Below, in pieces: positions 1 to 6,804 of a DNA stretch of 7,662 bases. Below the pieces are notes generated by a model. It was not told the DNA's origin and did no database searches. It was given only the letters and a program-made list of their open reading frames with translations. The stretch is from Prevotella sp. UBA6429 (GTDB lineage Bacteria > Bacteroidota > Bacteroidia > Bacteroidales > Bacteroidaceae): assembly GCA_002437285.1 (NCBI GenBank), contig DJOV01000113.1:1-7662 (forward strand). Reading direction: 5' to 3'. The stretch's first letter is position 1. Each line of letters begins with the position of its first letter. Made by a program: the position numbers and the translations under genes.

Positions 1-98
1 TTTTTTATATACATTGTCCGCTTTCTTCCATGCGATCCGTTTGGCATTTGCTGTCGAGCTTCATTCGTGCGGTTATTGACAAAAACCCATGTTATGTT

Positions 99-129
99 TT
101 TGGTAGTTCATGGATTTTTAGTAATTTTG
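99..129 (+). promoter_or_regulatory. Bacteroidota-type promoter of pheT-yebC
   Basis: A -33 element TTTG (99-102) is separated by 19 bp from a -7 element TAATTTTG (122-129), which fits the TTTG/TAnnTTTG pattern used by the primary sigma factor of Bacteroidota. Transcription would begin a few bases after the -7 box, leaving a leader of roughly 35 nt before the pheT ATG at 171. No attenuator, T-box or riboswitch fold is visible in so short a leader. The rest of 1-98 shows no gene that I can support. Confidence 0.75.
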
Positions 130-170
130 CACGGACTTATAAAGAATAGGTATAAACAAACCATACAATC

Positions 171-2639
171 ATGAAGATTTCATACAAGTGGCTGAAAGAA
201 TATGTCGACTTCGACCTCACTCCTCAAGAAACCGCTGACGCCCTGACGTCGACCGGTCTGGAGGTGGATGCGCTGGACGAAGTGCAGGCCATCAAAGGAG
301 GCTTGAAGGGCCTTTATGTGGGCAAGGTGCTCACCTGTGAGCCCCATCCCAATAGCGATCATCTCCACATCACCACCGTCGATCTTGGCAAGGGTGAGCC
401 CCAGCAGATTGTCTGCGGCGCTCCCAACGTGGCCACCGGCCAAAAGGTGATCGTGGCAGACCTGGGCTGCGTGCTCTACGACGGCGACAAGGAATTCACC
501 ATCAAGAAATCGAAGCTCCGCGGTGTGGAGAGTTTTGGCATGATTTGCGCCGAGGACGAGATAGGTGTCGGGACAGACCATGCCGGCATCATCGTGCTGC
601 CCGACGACGCGGTTGTCGGAACGCCTGCCGCTGAGTATTATCATCTCGAGAGCGACTGGGTGATTGACATCGATATCACCGCCAACCGCGCCGATGCGCT
701 GAGCCACTATGGCGTGGCGCGCGACCTCTATGCCTGGCTTGTGCAGCGTGGCCGGAAGACCCGTCTGCACCGCCCCGACTGTTCCGCTTTTGCGGTAGAC
801 AACGAGGACCTGCCCATTGATGTCGAGATAGAGAACACCGAGGCCTGCAAGCGCTATGCATGCGTCAGCGTCACCGGCTGCGAGGTCAAGGAGAGCCCCA
901 AGTGGATGCAGGAGAAACTGACGGCCGTCGGCCTGCGCCCCATCAACAATATCGTGGACATCACCAACTATGTCATGATGGCCTACGGACAGCCCATGCA
1001 CTGCTTCGATGCAGACATGGTCACGGGCCACAAGATCGTGGTGCGCACGCAGCCTGAGGGTACCAAGTTTGTCACCCTCGACGGCGAGGAGCACATCCTG
1101 GGCGAGCACGACCTGAGCATCTGCAATGCCGAGGAACCCATGTGCATCGCCGGCATCTTCGGAGGCAAGGGGTCGGGAACGTATGAGACCACGAAGAATG
1201 TGGTGCTCGAGAGTGCCTATTTCCACCCGACATGGATCCGCAAGAGCGCACGCCGTCACGGCCTGTCGACCGATGCCAGCTTCCGTTTTGAGCGTGGTGT
1301 CGACCCCAATGGCACGATCTACGCCCTCCAGCAGGCTGCCATCCTCTGCAAGGAGCTGGCCGGGGGCAAGGTCTCCATGCAGATCAAGGATGTCTATCCC
1401 GATCCGCTGCCCGACTTCCCCGTGCGTCTCAACTATGAATACTGCGACCGTCTCATCGGCAAGAAACTTGGCCATGACACCATCAAGAGCATCGCAACCA
1501 GCCTGGAGATGAAGATCACGGGCGAGGATGCCGAGGGCCTTGACCTTGTGGTGCCCGCCTATCGTGTGGATGTGAAGCGCCCCTGCGATGTGGTGGAGGA
1601 CATCCTCCGCATCTACGGATATAATAATGTGGAGATTCCCACGCAGCTCAAGTCGTCGCTCACCGTGCCCGATGAGCAGGACCGTGAGCATAAGTTGACC
1701 AATCTCGTCGGCGAGCAGCTTGTGGGCTGTGGCTTCAACGAGATACTCAACAACTCAATGACCAAGACGAGCTATTACGACAAGGACGAGCTCAACGCAT
1801 ACTCATGGGCCACCACCGCCAAGGTGATGAATCCCCTGAGCGCCGATCTCGGTGTGATGCGCCAGACGCTGGTGTTCGGCGGTCTGGAGTCGCTGGCCCG
1901 CAACATCAACCGCAAGCGCTCCAACCTGAGGTTCTTCGAGCTGGGCAACGTCTATCACTACGCCCCCGAGAAGGACGACCACGACGCCTCCATAGCCGCC
2001 TACTCACAGGACAGCCATCTCGCCCTGTGGCTCACCGGCAAGCGCGTGGAGGGCTCATGGGCCCATCCCGATGAGGAGACGAGCTTCTATGAGCTGAAAG
2101 CTTATGTGGAGAACATCCTGCGTCGCGTGGGCGTGCCTGCCGGACTGGTGGTAGCCGGCAAGTCGGACAACAATCTCTTCTCGGAGGCACTCACGCTGAA
2201 GAACCGCGGCGGCAAGGTGCTCTGCGAGTATGGCAAGTTGGCCAAGAAGGTCTGCCATGCGTGTGGCGTCGAGAAGGATGTCTACTATGCCGAGTTCAAC
2301 TGGTCGGCAGTGATGAAGGCCATCAAGAAGAATAAGGTGGAGTTCAAGGAGCTGTCGAAGTTCCCGGCCGTGAGCCGTGACCTGGCGTTGCTCATCGATG
2401 CCTCCGTGGAGTTTGCGCAGATAGAGCAGATTGCCCGCCAGAGCGAGAAGAAGTTGCTCAAGAAAGTGGAGCTCTTCGATGTCTACCAGGGCAAGAACCT
2501 GCCTGCCGGCAAGAAGAGCTATGCAGTCAACTTCATCCTCGAGGATGAGGAGCGCACGCTCAATGACAAGCAGATTGAGGCCATCATGCAGAAAATCATC
2601 AAAAACTTAACAAATAAACTCGGAGCCGAACTCCGATAA
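171..2639 (+). CDS. pheT: Phenylalanine--tRNA ligase beta subunit
   Basis: This cytoplasmic protein is the beta chain of the (alpha-beta)2 enzyme that charges tRNA-Phe with phenylalanine; the alpha chain (PheS) carries the catalytic site and is not in this window. At 822 residues it has the usual bacterial length and full domain order: an N-terminal EMAP/OB-fold tRNA-binding domain (about 40-150, with CGAPNV at 82-87 and SFGMICAEDE at 121-130), NRADALSHYGVARDL (172-186), the B3/4 editing region (about 215-390, with GQPMHCFDAD at 273-282 and STDASFRFERGVDP at 366-379), the B5 domain and the PxxRxD...DxxEDxxRxYGYNN motif (462-486), a synthetase-like core, and a C-terminal FDX-ACB anticodon-binding domain from about residue 731. 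The ATG at 171 is chosen because it gives the canonical MKISYKWL start; no Shine-Dalgarno precedes it, as is normal in Bacteroidota. It heads an operon with yebC, 13 bp downstream. The family call is very secure. Confidence 0.98.
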   Translation: MKISYKWLKEYVDFDLTPQETADALTSTGLEVDALDEVQAIKGGLKGLYVGKVLTCEPHPNSDHLHITTVDLGKGEPQQIVCGAPNVATGQKVIVADLGCVLYDGDKEFTIKKSKLRGVESFGMICAEDEIGVGTDHAGIIVLPDDAVVGTPAAEYYHLESDWVIDIDITANRADALSHYGVARDLYAWLVQRGRKTRLHRPDCSAFAVDNEDLPIDVEIENTEACKRYACVSVTGCEVKESPKWMQEKLTAVGLRPINNIVDITNYVMMAYGQPMHCFDADMVTGHKIVVRTQPEGTKFVTLDGEEHILGEHDLSICNAEEPMCIAGIFGGKGSGTYETTKNVVLESAYFHPTWIRKSARRHGLSTDASFRFERGVDPNGTIYALQQAAILCKELAGGKVSMQIKDVYPDPLPDFPVRLNYEYCDRLIGKKLGHDTIKSIATSLEMKITGEDAEGLDLVVPAYRVDVKRPCDVVEDILRIYGYNNVEIPTQLKSSLTVPDEQDREHKLTNLVGEQLVGCGFNEILNNSMTKTSYYDKDELNAYSWATTAKVMNPLSADLGVMRQTLVFGGLESLARNINRKRSNLRFFELGNVYHYAPEKDDHDASIAAYSQDSHLALWLTGKRVEGSWAHPDEETSFYELKAYVENILRRVGVPAGLVVAGKSDNNLFSEALTLKNRGGKVLCEYGKLAKKVCHACGVEKDVYYAEFNWSAVMKAIKKNKVEFKELSKFPAVSRDLALLIDASVEFAQIEQIARQSEKKLLKKVELFDVYQGKNLPAGKKSYAVNFILEDEERTLNDKQIEAIMQKIIKNLTNKLGAELR

Positions 2640-2652
2640 ACAACATTTTCCA

Positions 2653-3399
2653 ATGGGAAGAGCATTCGAATATCGCAAAGCGACTAAGCTGAAGAGATGG
2701 GGGCACATGGCCCGCACGTTTACCAAACTGGGCAAGGAGATTGCCATCGCCGTGAAGGCGGGTGGCGGTGAGCCTGAGAACAACCCGCGCCTGCGTGCCA
2801 TCATCGCCACGTGTAAGCGAGAGAACATGCCGAAGGACAATATCCAGCGCGCCATCAAGAACGCCATGGGCAAGGACACCAGCGACTACAAGGAGGTGCC
2901 CTACGAGGGATACGGCCCCCACGGCATCGCCATCTTCGTCGACGCACTGACCGACAACACCACGCGTACCGTGGCTGACGTGCGCTCGGTGTTCAACAAG
3001 TTCAACGGCAACCTCGGCACACAGGGCTCGCTGAGTTTCCTCTTCGACCACAAGTGCGTGTTCACCTTCAAGAAGAAGGACGACACCGACATGGACGACC
3101 TCATCCTCGACTTCATCGACTATGGTGTCGATGAGGATTATGACTATGATGACGAGACGGGCGAGATCACCATCTATGGTGACCCGACAAGCTTCGGCGA
3201 CATCCAGAAGCATCTCGAGGACAATGGCTTCGAGATCACCAGCGCCGAGTTCACCCGCATCCCCACTGACCTCAAGGATGTGACCCCCGAGCAGCGCGAG
3301 ACCATCGACAAGATGGTCGAAAAGCTCGAGGAGTTTGACGACGTGCAGAATGTTTACACCAACATGAAGCCTGAGGAGACGACCGACGAGGACGAATAA
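2653..3399 (+). CDS. yebC: YebC/PmpR/TACO1-family protein
   Basis: The 248-residue product belongs to the YebC/TACO1 family. Members were long annotated as transcriptional regulators; more recent work on bacterial and mitochondrial members points to a ribosome-associated role that helps synthesis of difficult sequences such as proline runs. Visible hallmarks are the basic N-terminal helix region with FTKLGKEI (23-30), NMPKDNIQRAIK (58-69), YEGYGPHGIAIFVDALTDNT (84-103) followed by TRTVADVR, GTQGSLSFLF (122-131) and LEEFDDVQNVYTNM (225-238). The start is MGRAFEYRKATKLKRWG rather than the proteobacterial MAGHSKWANIKHRK, which is the usual Bacteroidota variant. An acidic stretch (150-170) and acidic tail are present. 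It begins 13 bp after the pheT stop, so it is almost certainly cotranscribed with pheT; no Shine-Dalgarno is visible. Family assignment is secure; the exact function in this organism is inferred. Confidence 0.95.
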   Translation: MGRAFEYRKATKLKRWGHMARTFTKLGKEIAIAVKAGGGEPENNPRLRAIIATCKRENMPKDNIQRAIKNAMGKDTSDYKEVPYEGYGPHGIAIFVDALTDNTTRTVADVRSVFNKFNGNLGTQGSLSFLFDHKCVFTFKKKDDTDMDDLILDFIDYGVDEDYDYDDETGEITIYGDPTSFGDIQKHLEDNGFEITSAEFTRIPTDLKDVTPEQRETIDKMVEKLEEFDDVQNVYTNMKPEETTDEDE

Positions 3400-3417
3400 G
3401 CCCGTCAGCAAAACATA

Positions 3418-3465
3418 ACAGATGACGCCGACTTCCCGGTTGGGAAAGTCGGCGTCATCTGTTTT
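3418..3465 (+). terminator. Intrinsic terminator after yebC
   Basis: A long stem pairs 3418-3437 with 3442-3462 around the loop GGTT, with one bulged A in the right arm, and is followed by TTT. It begins 18 bp after the yebC stop. The left flank is A-rich, so on the minus strand the hairpin is followed by a T-rich stretch and could also stop transcripts from the convergent lipoprotein gene. Confidence 0.85.
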
Positions 3466-3670
3466 CCGGGTGGAGAGTCCTGGGGCATCCGCTGTCGGGA
3501 GTGGCGAGACCTGTTGCCTTGAATGTTTGCTTAAACCTTGTCACTCCAAACATCAAACGAACCTTTTGCTTGCTTGAACGCGCGGTGTATGAGCCGGTGG
3601 ACATCTGTTGCGACGCAACAGAAATATCCGTGAAAGTCCATGGAGTCCGTGGGAGAAAAAAGCGCCCACC
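3466..3670. other. Convergent intergenic region without a gene
   Basis: About 205 bp lie between the yebC terminator and the stop of the minus-strand lipoprotein gene. The plus frame from 3501 runs into the lipoprotein gene in antisense and has no recognisable content, so I do not call it. The left part holds a weak 7-bp inverted repeat (ATGTTTG near 3524 and CAAACAT near 3547). The right part (3604-3653) holds the palindrome and repeat units listed separately. No promoter or RNA gene is evident. Confidence 0.5.
3604..3653. repeat. Palindrome plus CCGTG-type repeat units
   Basis: TCTGTTGCG (3604-3612), a single A, and CGCAACAGA (3614-3622) form a perfect palindrome able to make an 8-bp hairpin with a 3-nt loop. 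It is followed by three degenerate 8-10-bp units, TCCGTGAAAG (3627-3636), TCCATGGAG (3637-3645) and TCCGTGGG (3646-3653), which on the other strand read as CACGGA-type units. Short CACGGA/TCCGTG runs between genes occur as dispersed repeats in many bacteria including Prevotella (from memory, not searched). No T-run follows on either strand close to the palindrome, so it is not an obvious terminator for the lipoprotein gene, which ends 18 bp away. Confidence 0.5.
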
Positions 3671-4072
3671 TTACTTCTTGCCCTTGAGCTTCTGCTCCAG
3701 GAGCGTCTTGCCTGTCGTGGCAGAGCGGAAGACATAGTGGAAGCGGAAGCCGGCATCCTTGTAGGCTTTGTTTTGCGTGCCCTTGTCGAGGTCAGCCTGC
3801 AAGGCATGGATGAGCTTGCCTTTGTTTTGGCGGATGATCTCCGGGTTGTCGGCCGCGTCGCGCAACGTGTAGTAGTAGTGAAAAGTCTTGTCGGCGCGTG
3901 TGAAGGTGATGCTGTCGGTGCGCTGGTTGTCGGTGAAGGGCGTGGGGCAGTAGCGCCTCGTGTACTCGGAGGCATCCTTTTCGGCACGGTCCTCCAGCGT
4001 GTTGTGGTGGCAGGATGAGAGGACCGCGAGGCCCGCCAGGGCCAGGGCGATTGTCAATATGTTCTTTTTCAT
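3671..4072 (-). CDS. Predicted lipoprotein of unknown function
   Basis: The 133-residue product starts with a lipoprotein signal peptide: basic MKKN, a hydrophobic stretch (5-17) and the lipobox LSSC with the acylated cysteine at residue 21. The mature part, about 112 residues, is hydrophilic, with EYTRRYCPTPF (36-46), a second cysteine, aromatic-rich segments FHYYYTL and FRFHYVFRS, and a basic LKGKK end. The mature N-terminus (CHHNTLED) does not match the acidic surface-export signal of Bacteroidota lipoproteins, so an inner-leaflet outer-membrane or periplasmic-facing location is more likely, though not certain. It resembles conserved hypothetical lipoproteins of Bacteroides/Prevotella; I cannot name a family or function. 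It is a single-gene unit, divergent from lepA and convergent with yebC. The start is supported by the signal peptide. Confidence 0.85.
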   Translation of the reverse strand: MKKNILTIALALAGLAVLSSCHHNTLEDRAEKDASEYTRRYCPTPFTDNQRTDSITFTRADKTFHYYYTLRDAADNPEIIRQNKGKLIHALQADLDKGTQNKAYKDAGFRFHYVFRSATTGKTLLEQKLKGKK

Positions 4073-4103
4073 GCGTTCAGACGGAGTGTTATGTGATGCA
4101 TTG

Positions 4104-4111
4104 CAAAGATA
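4104..4111 (-). promoter_or_regulatory. Candidate -7 box of the lipoprotein gene
   Basis: Read on the minus strand, 4111-4104 is TATCTTTG followed by CA, a full match to TAnnTTTG, 32 bp before the lipoprotein start codon. No TTTG lies at the expected 19-21 bp spacing upstream, so the -33 element is poor. Its upstream region is shared with the divergent lepA promoter. Confidence 0.55.
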
Positions 4112-4154
4112 ATAAAAAATAGGCGAACGAACGGTGTATGTGAATTCTTTTTAT

Positions 4155-4162
4155 TAACTTTG
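4155..4162 (+). promoter_or_regulatory. Candidate -7 box of lepA
   Basis: TAACTTTG (4155-4162) followed by CAC matches the Bacteroidota -7 consensus and ends 20 bp before the lepA ATG, giving a very short leader of about 14 nt. A clear TTTG -33 element is not seen at 19-21 bp upstream. Confidence 0.6.
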
Positions 4163-4182
4163 CACGAAAGAGAATTGATTTC

Positions 4183-5964
4183 ATGGAGAATATAAGGAAC
4201 TTCTGCATCATAGCCCATATCGACCACGGCAAGTCCACCTTGGCCGACCGTATGTTGGAATACACCAAGACCATCAAGATTACCGAGAACCAGATGCTCG
4301 ACAACATGGACTTGGAGCGCGAGCGTGGCATCACCATCAAGAGCCACGCCATCCAGATGGAGTATGAGCAAGATGGCACCAAGTATCTGCTCAACCTCAT
4401 CGACACTCCGGGCCACGTGGACTTCAGCTACGAGGTCTCACGCTCCATCGCCGCGTGCGAGGGCGCGCTTCTCGTGGTGGACGCCACGCAGGGCGTGCAG
4501 GCCCAGACCATCTCCAACCTCTACATGGCCATCGACCAGGACCTTGAGATCATCCCTGTCATCAACAAGATAGACATGCCCAACGCCATGCCCGACGAGG
4601 TGGAGGACGAGATCGTCGACCTGCTCGGCTGCGATCCCGAAGACATCATCCGTGCCAGTGGCAAGACGGGCGAGGGCGTGCCCGAGATCCTGGAGGCTGT
4701 GGTGAAGCGCATCCCCTCACCCAAGGGCGACCCCGCCAAGCCTTTGCAGGCATTGATCTTCGACTCCATTTTCAACAGTTTCCGGGGCATCATCGTCCTG
4801 TGCAAGATCGACAATGGTTCCATCAGGCGGGGCGACAAGGTGAAGTTCGTACAGACCGACATGGAGTACACGGCCGATGAGGTCGGCGTGCTGAAGATGG
4901 ATCTTGAGCCGCGCGATGAGCTGTGCACCGGCGAGGTGGGCTACATCATCTCAGGCATCAAGGTGGCCACGGAGGTGAAGGTGGGCGATACCATCACCCA
5001 TGTGGAGCGTCCTTGCGACAAGGCCATCGAGGGCTTCCAGGAAGTGAAGCCCATGGTGTTTGCCGGTGTCTATCCGATAGACCCCAACGACTATGAGAAT
5101 CTACGCGCGTCGCTCGAGAAGCTGCAGCTCAACGATGCCTCGCTCACCTTCCTGCCCGAGAGCTCGCAGGCCCTGGGCTTCGGCTTCCGCTGTGGTTTCT
5201 TGGGTTTGCTTCACATGGAGATTGTGCAGGAGCGTCTCGACCGCGAGTTCAACATGGACGTGATCACCACCGTGCCCAACGTGTCCTACATGGTCTACGA
5301 CAAGCAGGGCGGTTGCAAGGAGGTGCACAACCCCAGCGGTCTGCCCGAGGCTACGCTCATCGACCACATCGAGGAACCATACATCCGAGCCACCATCATC
5401 ACCTCGACCAACTTCATAGGCCCCATCATGCGTCTCTGCCTCGACAAGCGTGGTGAGCTCATCAGCCAGCAGTATGTGTCGGGCAACCGGGTGGAGCTCC
5501 ACTTCATGATGCCGCTGGGCGAGATTGTCATCGACTTCTACGATAAGCTGAAGAGCATCTCCAAGGGCTATGCCTCGTTTGACTATCACATCGACAGCTA
5601 CCGCCCCTCCAAGCTCGCCAAGCTCGACATCCTGCTCAACGGCGAGCCGGTGGACGCCCTCTCCACGCTGACCCACGACAGCAACGCCGTGACGATGGGT
5701 CGCCGCATGTGTGAGAAGCTCAAGGAACTCATCCCGAGACAGCAGTTTGACATTGCCATCCAGGCTGCCATCGGCGCCAAGATCATCGCCCGCGAGACGG
5801 TGAAGCAGGTACGAAAGGATGTGCTGGCCAAGTGTTATGGCGGTGACGTGAGCCGCAAGCGCAAGTTGCTGGAGAAACAGAAGAAAGGCAAGAAGCGCAT
5901 GAAACAGATTGGCAACGTGCAGGTGCCGCAGAAAGCGTTCCTGGCTGTGCTGAAACTTGATTAA
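4183..5964 (+). CDS. lepA: Elongation factor 4 (LepA GTPase)
   Basis: LepA/EF4 is a ribosome-binding translational GTPase, variously reported to back-translocate or remodel stalled ribosomes and to assist initiation and 30S assembly. At 593 residues it has the family's length. G motifs are all present: G1 AHIDHGKST (11-19), G2 RERGITIKS (46-54), G3 DTPGH (74-78), G4 NKID (128-131) and G5 SGKTG (159-163, with Gly where proteobacteria have Ala, as in Bacteroides LepA). Domain II, the EF-G-like domains III and V (GFGFRCGFLGLLHMEI near 341-356) and the LepA-specific C-terminal domain follow, the last with GRRMCEKLKELIPRQQF and the basic SRKRKLLEKQKKGKKRMKQ before the typical KAFLAVLKLD end. Domain IV of EF-G is absent, as expected. 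The ATG at 4183 gives the conserved MENIRNFCIIAHIDHGK start. It is probably cotranscribed with the Crp/Fnr-type gene 28 bp downstream. Confidence 0.98.
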   Translation: MENIRNFCIIAHIDHGKSTLADRMLEYTKTIKITENQMLDNMDLERERGITIKSHAIQMEYEQDGTKYLLNLIDTPGHVDFSYEVSRSIAACEGALLVVDATQGVQAQTISNLYMAIDQDLEIIPVINKIDMPNAMPDEVEDEIVDLLGCDPEDIIRASGKTGEGVPEILEAVVKRIPSPKGDPAKPLQALIFDSIFNSFRGIIVLCKIDNGSIRRGDKVKFVQTDMEYTADEVGVLKMDLEPRDELCTGEVGYIISGIKVATEVKVGDTITHVERPCDKAIEGFQEVKPMVFAGVYPIDPNDYENLRASLEKLQLNDASLTFLPESSQALGFGFRCGFLGLLHMEIVQERLDREFNMDVITTVPNVSYMVYDKQGGCKEVHNPSGLPEATLIDHIEEPYIRATIITSTNFIGPIMRLCLDKRGELISQQYVSGNRVELHFMMPLGEIVIDFYDKLKSISKGYASFDYHIDSYRPSKLAKLDILLNGEPVDALSTLTHDSNAVTMGRRMCEKLKELIPRQQFDIAIQAAIGAKIIARETVKQVRKDVLAKCYGGDVSRKRKLLEKQKKGKKRMKQIGNVQVPQKAFLAVLKLD

Positions 5965-5982
5965 ATGAAACGAAACTATAAC

Positions 5983-5988
5983 AGGAGG
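5983..5988 (+). promoter_or_regulatory. Consensus Shine-Dalgarno of the Crp/Fnr-type gene
   Basis: AGGAGG at 5983-5988 lies four bases before the ATG at 5993. It is a full anti-Shine-Dalgarno match, and it supports this start over any internal ATG. The other genes of the window lack such a site, as is usual in Bacteroidota. Confidence 0.8.
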
Positions 5989-5992
5989 AAAG

Positions 5993-6583
5993 ATGAAAGA
6001 ACTACAAAACTCTACCCGGGACATTGCGCGTGAGTTGGCTCGCCGATACAGCACGATGACGCATGAGGAACTTGACATCCTGGAGAGCATCTTGGTGCCG
6101 CGCAAGTGTGCCAAGGGAGAAGTGATCCTCAAGGAAGGACAGATTTGTGAGGATTTGTTTTACATCGAGAAAGGGCTGATCCGTCAGTTCTATATCAAGA
6201 AAGACCGAGAGGTGACGGAGCATCTGGCCACGGAGGGCGGTATCATCATGTGCATCGAGAGCCTCTTCAAGGAGGAACCCACCAAGTTGCAAGTGGAAGC
6301 CCTTGAGCCCACGCTGCTCTATGCGCTGCCCAAACGGAAGCTTGAGCAGGTGGCCTTGCACAATGTGAACATACAGATCCTCTACCGCAAGATATTGGAG
6401 GAAAGCCTGATTTTCAGTCAGGTGCATGCCGACTTGGTCCGTTTTGAGTCGGCCCAGGACCGCTACTTGCGCCTGTGCAAGATCATGCCTCAGGTGGTGT
6501 TGCGTGCGCCGCTCGTCTATATCGCGAGCTATCTGCAGATGACGCCGGAGACCCTGAGCCGCGTGCGGGCCGCCTCCGTGTGA
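5993..6583 (+). CDS. Crp/Fnr-family transcriptional regulator
   Basis: The 196-residue product has the Crp/Fnr layout: a cyclic-nucleotide-binding-like beta-roll (about 22-125, with KGEVILKEGQICEDLFYIEK at 41-60 and GLIRQFY at 61-67), a linking helix (about 128-150), and a C-terminal helix-turn-helix (about 170-192, APLVYIASYLQMTPETLSRV). The protein ends right after the recognition helix, as is normal in the short Bacteroidota branch of the family. The phosphate-binding cassette of true cAMP receptors is not evident in the 78-95 segment (ATEGGIIMCIESLFKEEP lacks the Arg-Ser pair), and the N-terminal cysteine cluster of FNR is absent, so the effector is unknown. It lies 28 bp after lepA and likely shares its transcript; the strong ribosome binding site may give it separate translation. 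Target genes cannot be told from the sequence. Confidence 0.93.
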   Translation: MKELQNSTRDIARELARRYSTMTHEELDILESILVPRKCAKGEVILKEGQICEDLFYIEKGLIRQFYIKKDREVTEHLATEGGIIMCIESLFKEEPTKLQVEALEPTLLYALPKRKLEQVALHNVNIQILYRKILEESLIFSQVHADLVRFESAQDRYLRLCKIMPQVVLRAPLVYIASYLQMTPETLSRVRAASV

Positions 6584-6602
6584 CCGTAGGAGAAGAGAAA
6601 AT

Positions 6603-6650
6603 GACAGAAGGCTTGCCGCCCCACGGGGCGGCGAGCCTTCTGTCGTTTAT
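6603..6650 (+). terminator. Intrinsic terminator of the lepA-crp/fnr unit
   Basis: A 20-bp stem pairs 6603-6622 with 6625-6644 (one G-U wobble) around a tight loop and is very GC-rich in its upper half. It is followed by GTTTAT, a short T-tract. It starts 19 bp after the stop of the Crp/Fnr-type gene and marks the end of the GC-rich core region. Confidence 0.85.
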
Positions 6651-6804
6651 AAGCGGAATCGATGAGTTATATTTATTAACATAAAGCTCTAAAGCAGCCA
6701 AAGGTGAATAAGAGAGATTGGAACGTAAACAGTTGTGAATGAGTAGATTTGCACAAAGTTACTAATTGGGCATGAAGCAAGCGAGTGAGGAATATTGAAG
6801 TAGT
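6651..6804. other. AT-richer intergenic stretch with no supported gene
   Basis: Between the terminator and the small minus-strand frame ending at 6805 I see no gene. Frames here are short (a plus-strand frame of about 19 codons ending at the TGA near 6739 has no recognisable content). It holds the palindrome at 6743-6762, one copy of the direct repeat AGTTACTAA (6757-6765; a second copy is at 6807-6815) and the left arms of the inverted repeat listed below. Confidence 0.5.
6743..6762. repeat. Palindrome GTAnnTTTG-CA-CAAAnnTAC, attachment-core-like
   Basis: GTAGATTTG (6743-6751), CA, and CAAAGTTAC (6754-6762) form a symmetrical inverted repeat in which both halves have the form GTAnnTTTG. The plus half plus the next base reads GTAGATTTGC, an exact match to GTAnnTTTGC, the conserved core at attachment sites of CTnDOT and related Bacteroides conjugative elements. 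Each half also matches the -7 consensus (TAGATTTG on plus, TAACTTTG on minus), so converging promoter elements are an alternative, but neither half has a TTTG at the right distance. The neighbouring mobile-element remnants favour a recombination-site reading; this remains inference. Confidence 0.4.

Noticed and set aside
121..130. GTAATTTTGC as a CTnDOT attachment core
   Set aside because: It fits the consensus but is explained by the pheT -7 promoter element with a correctly spaced TTTG, and no mobile-element sequence lies nearby.
180..1691. Minus-strand open frame of 503 codons
   Set aside because: It is the antisense of pheT; GC-rich codon use with few minus-strand stops produces such frames, and the translation has no recognisable domain.
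2599..3411. Minus-strand open frame of 270 codons
   Set aside because: It lies entirely antisense to yebC and its terminator, is rich in Leu/Val/His as expected of an antisense frame, and has no motif.
3501..3737. Plus-strand open frame of 78 codons in the convergent intergenic region
   Set aside because: It runs over the palindrome and into the lipoprotein gene in antisense, with no domain and no promoter.
5101..6132. Minus-strand open frame of 343 codons
   Set aside because: It is antisense to the 3' half of lepA and the start of the Crp/Fnr-type gene, both of which are certain.
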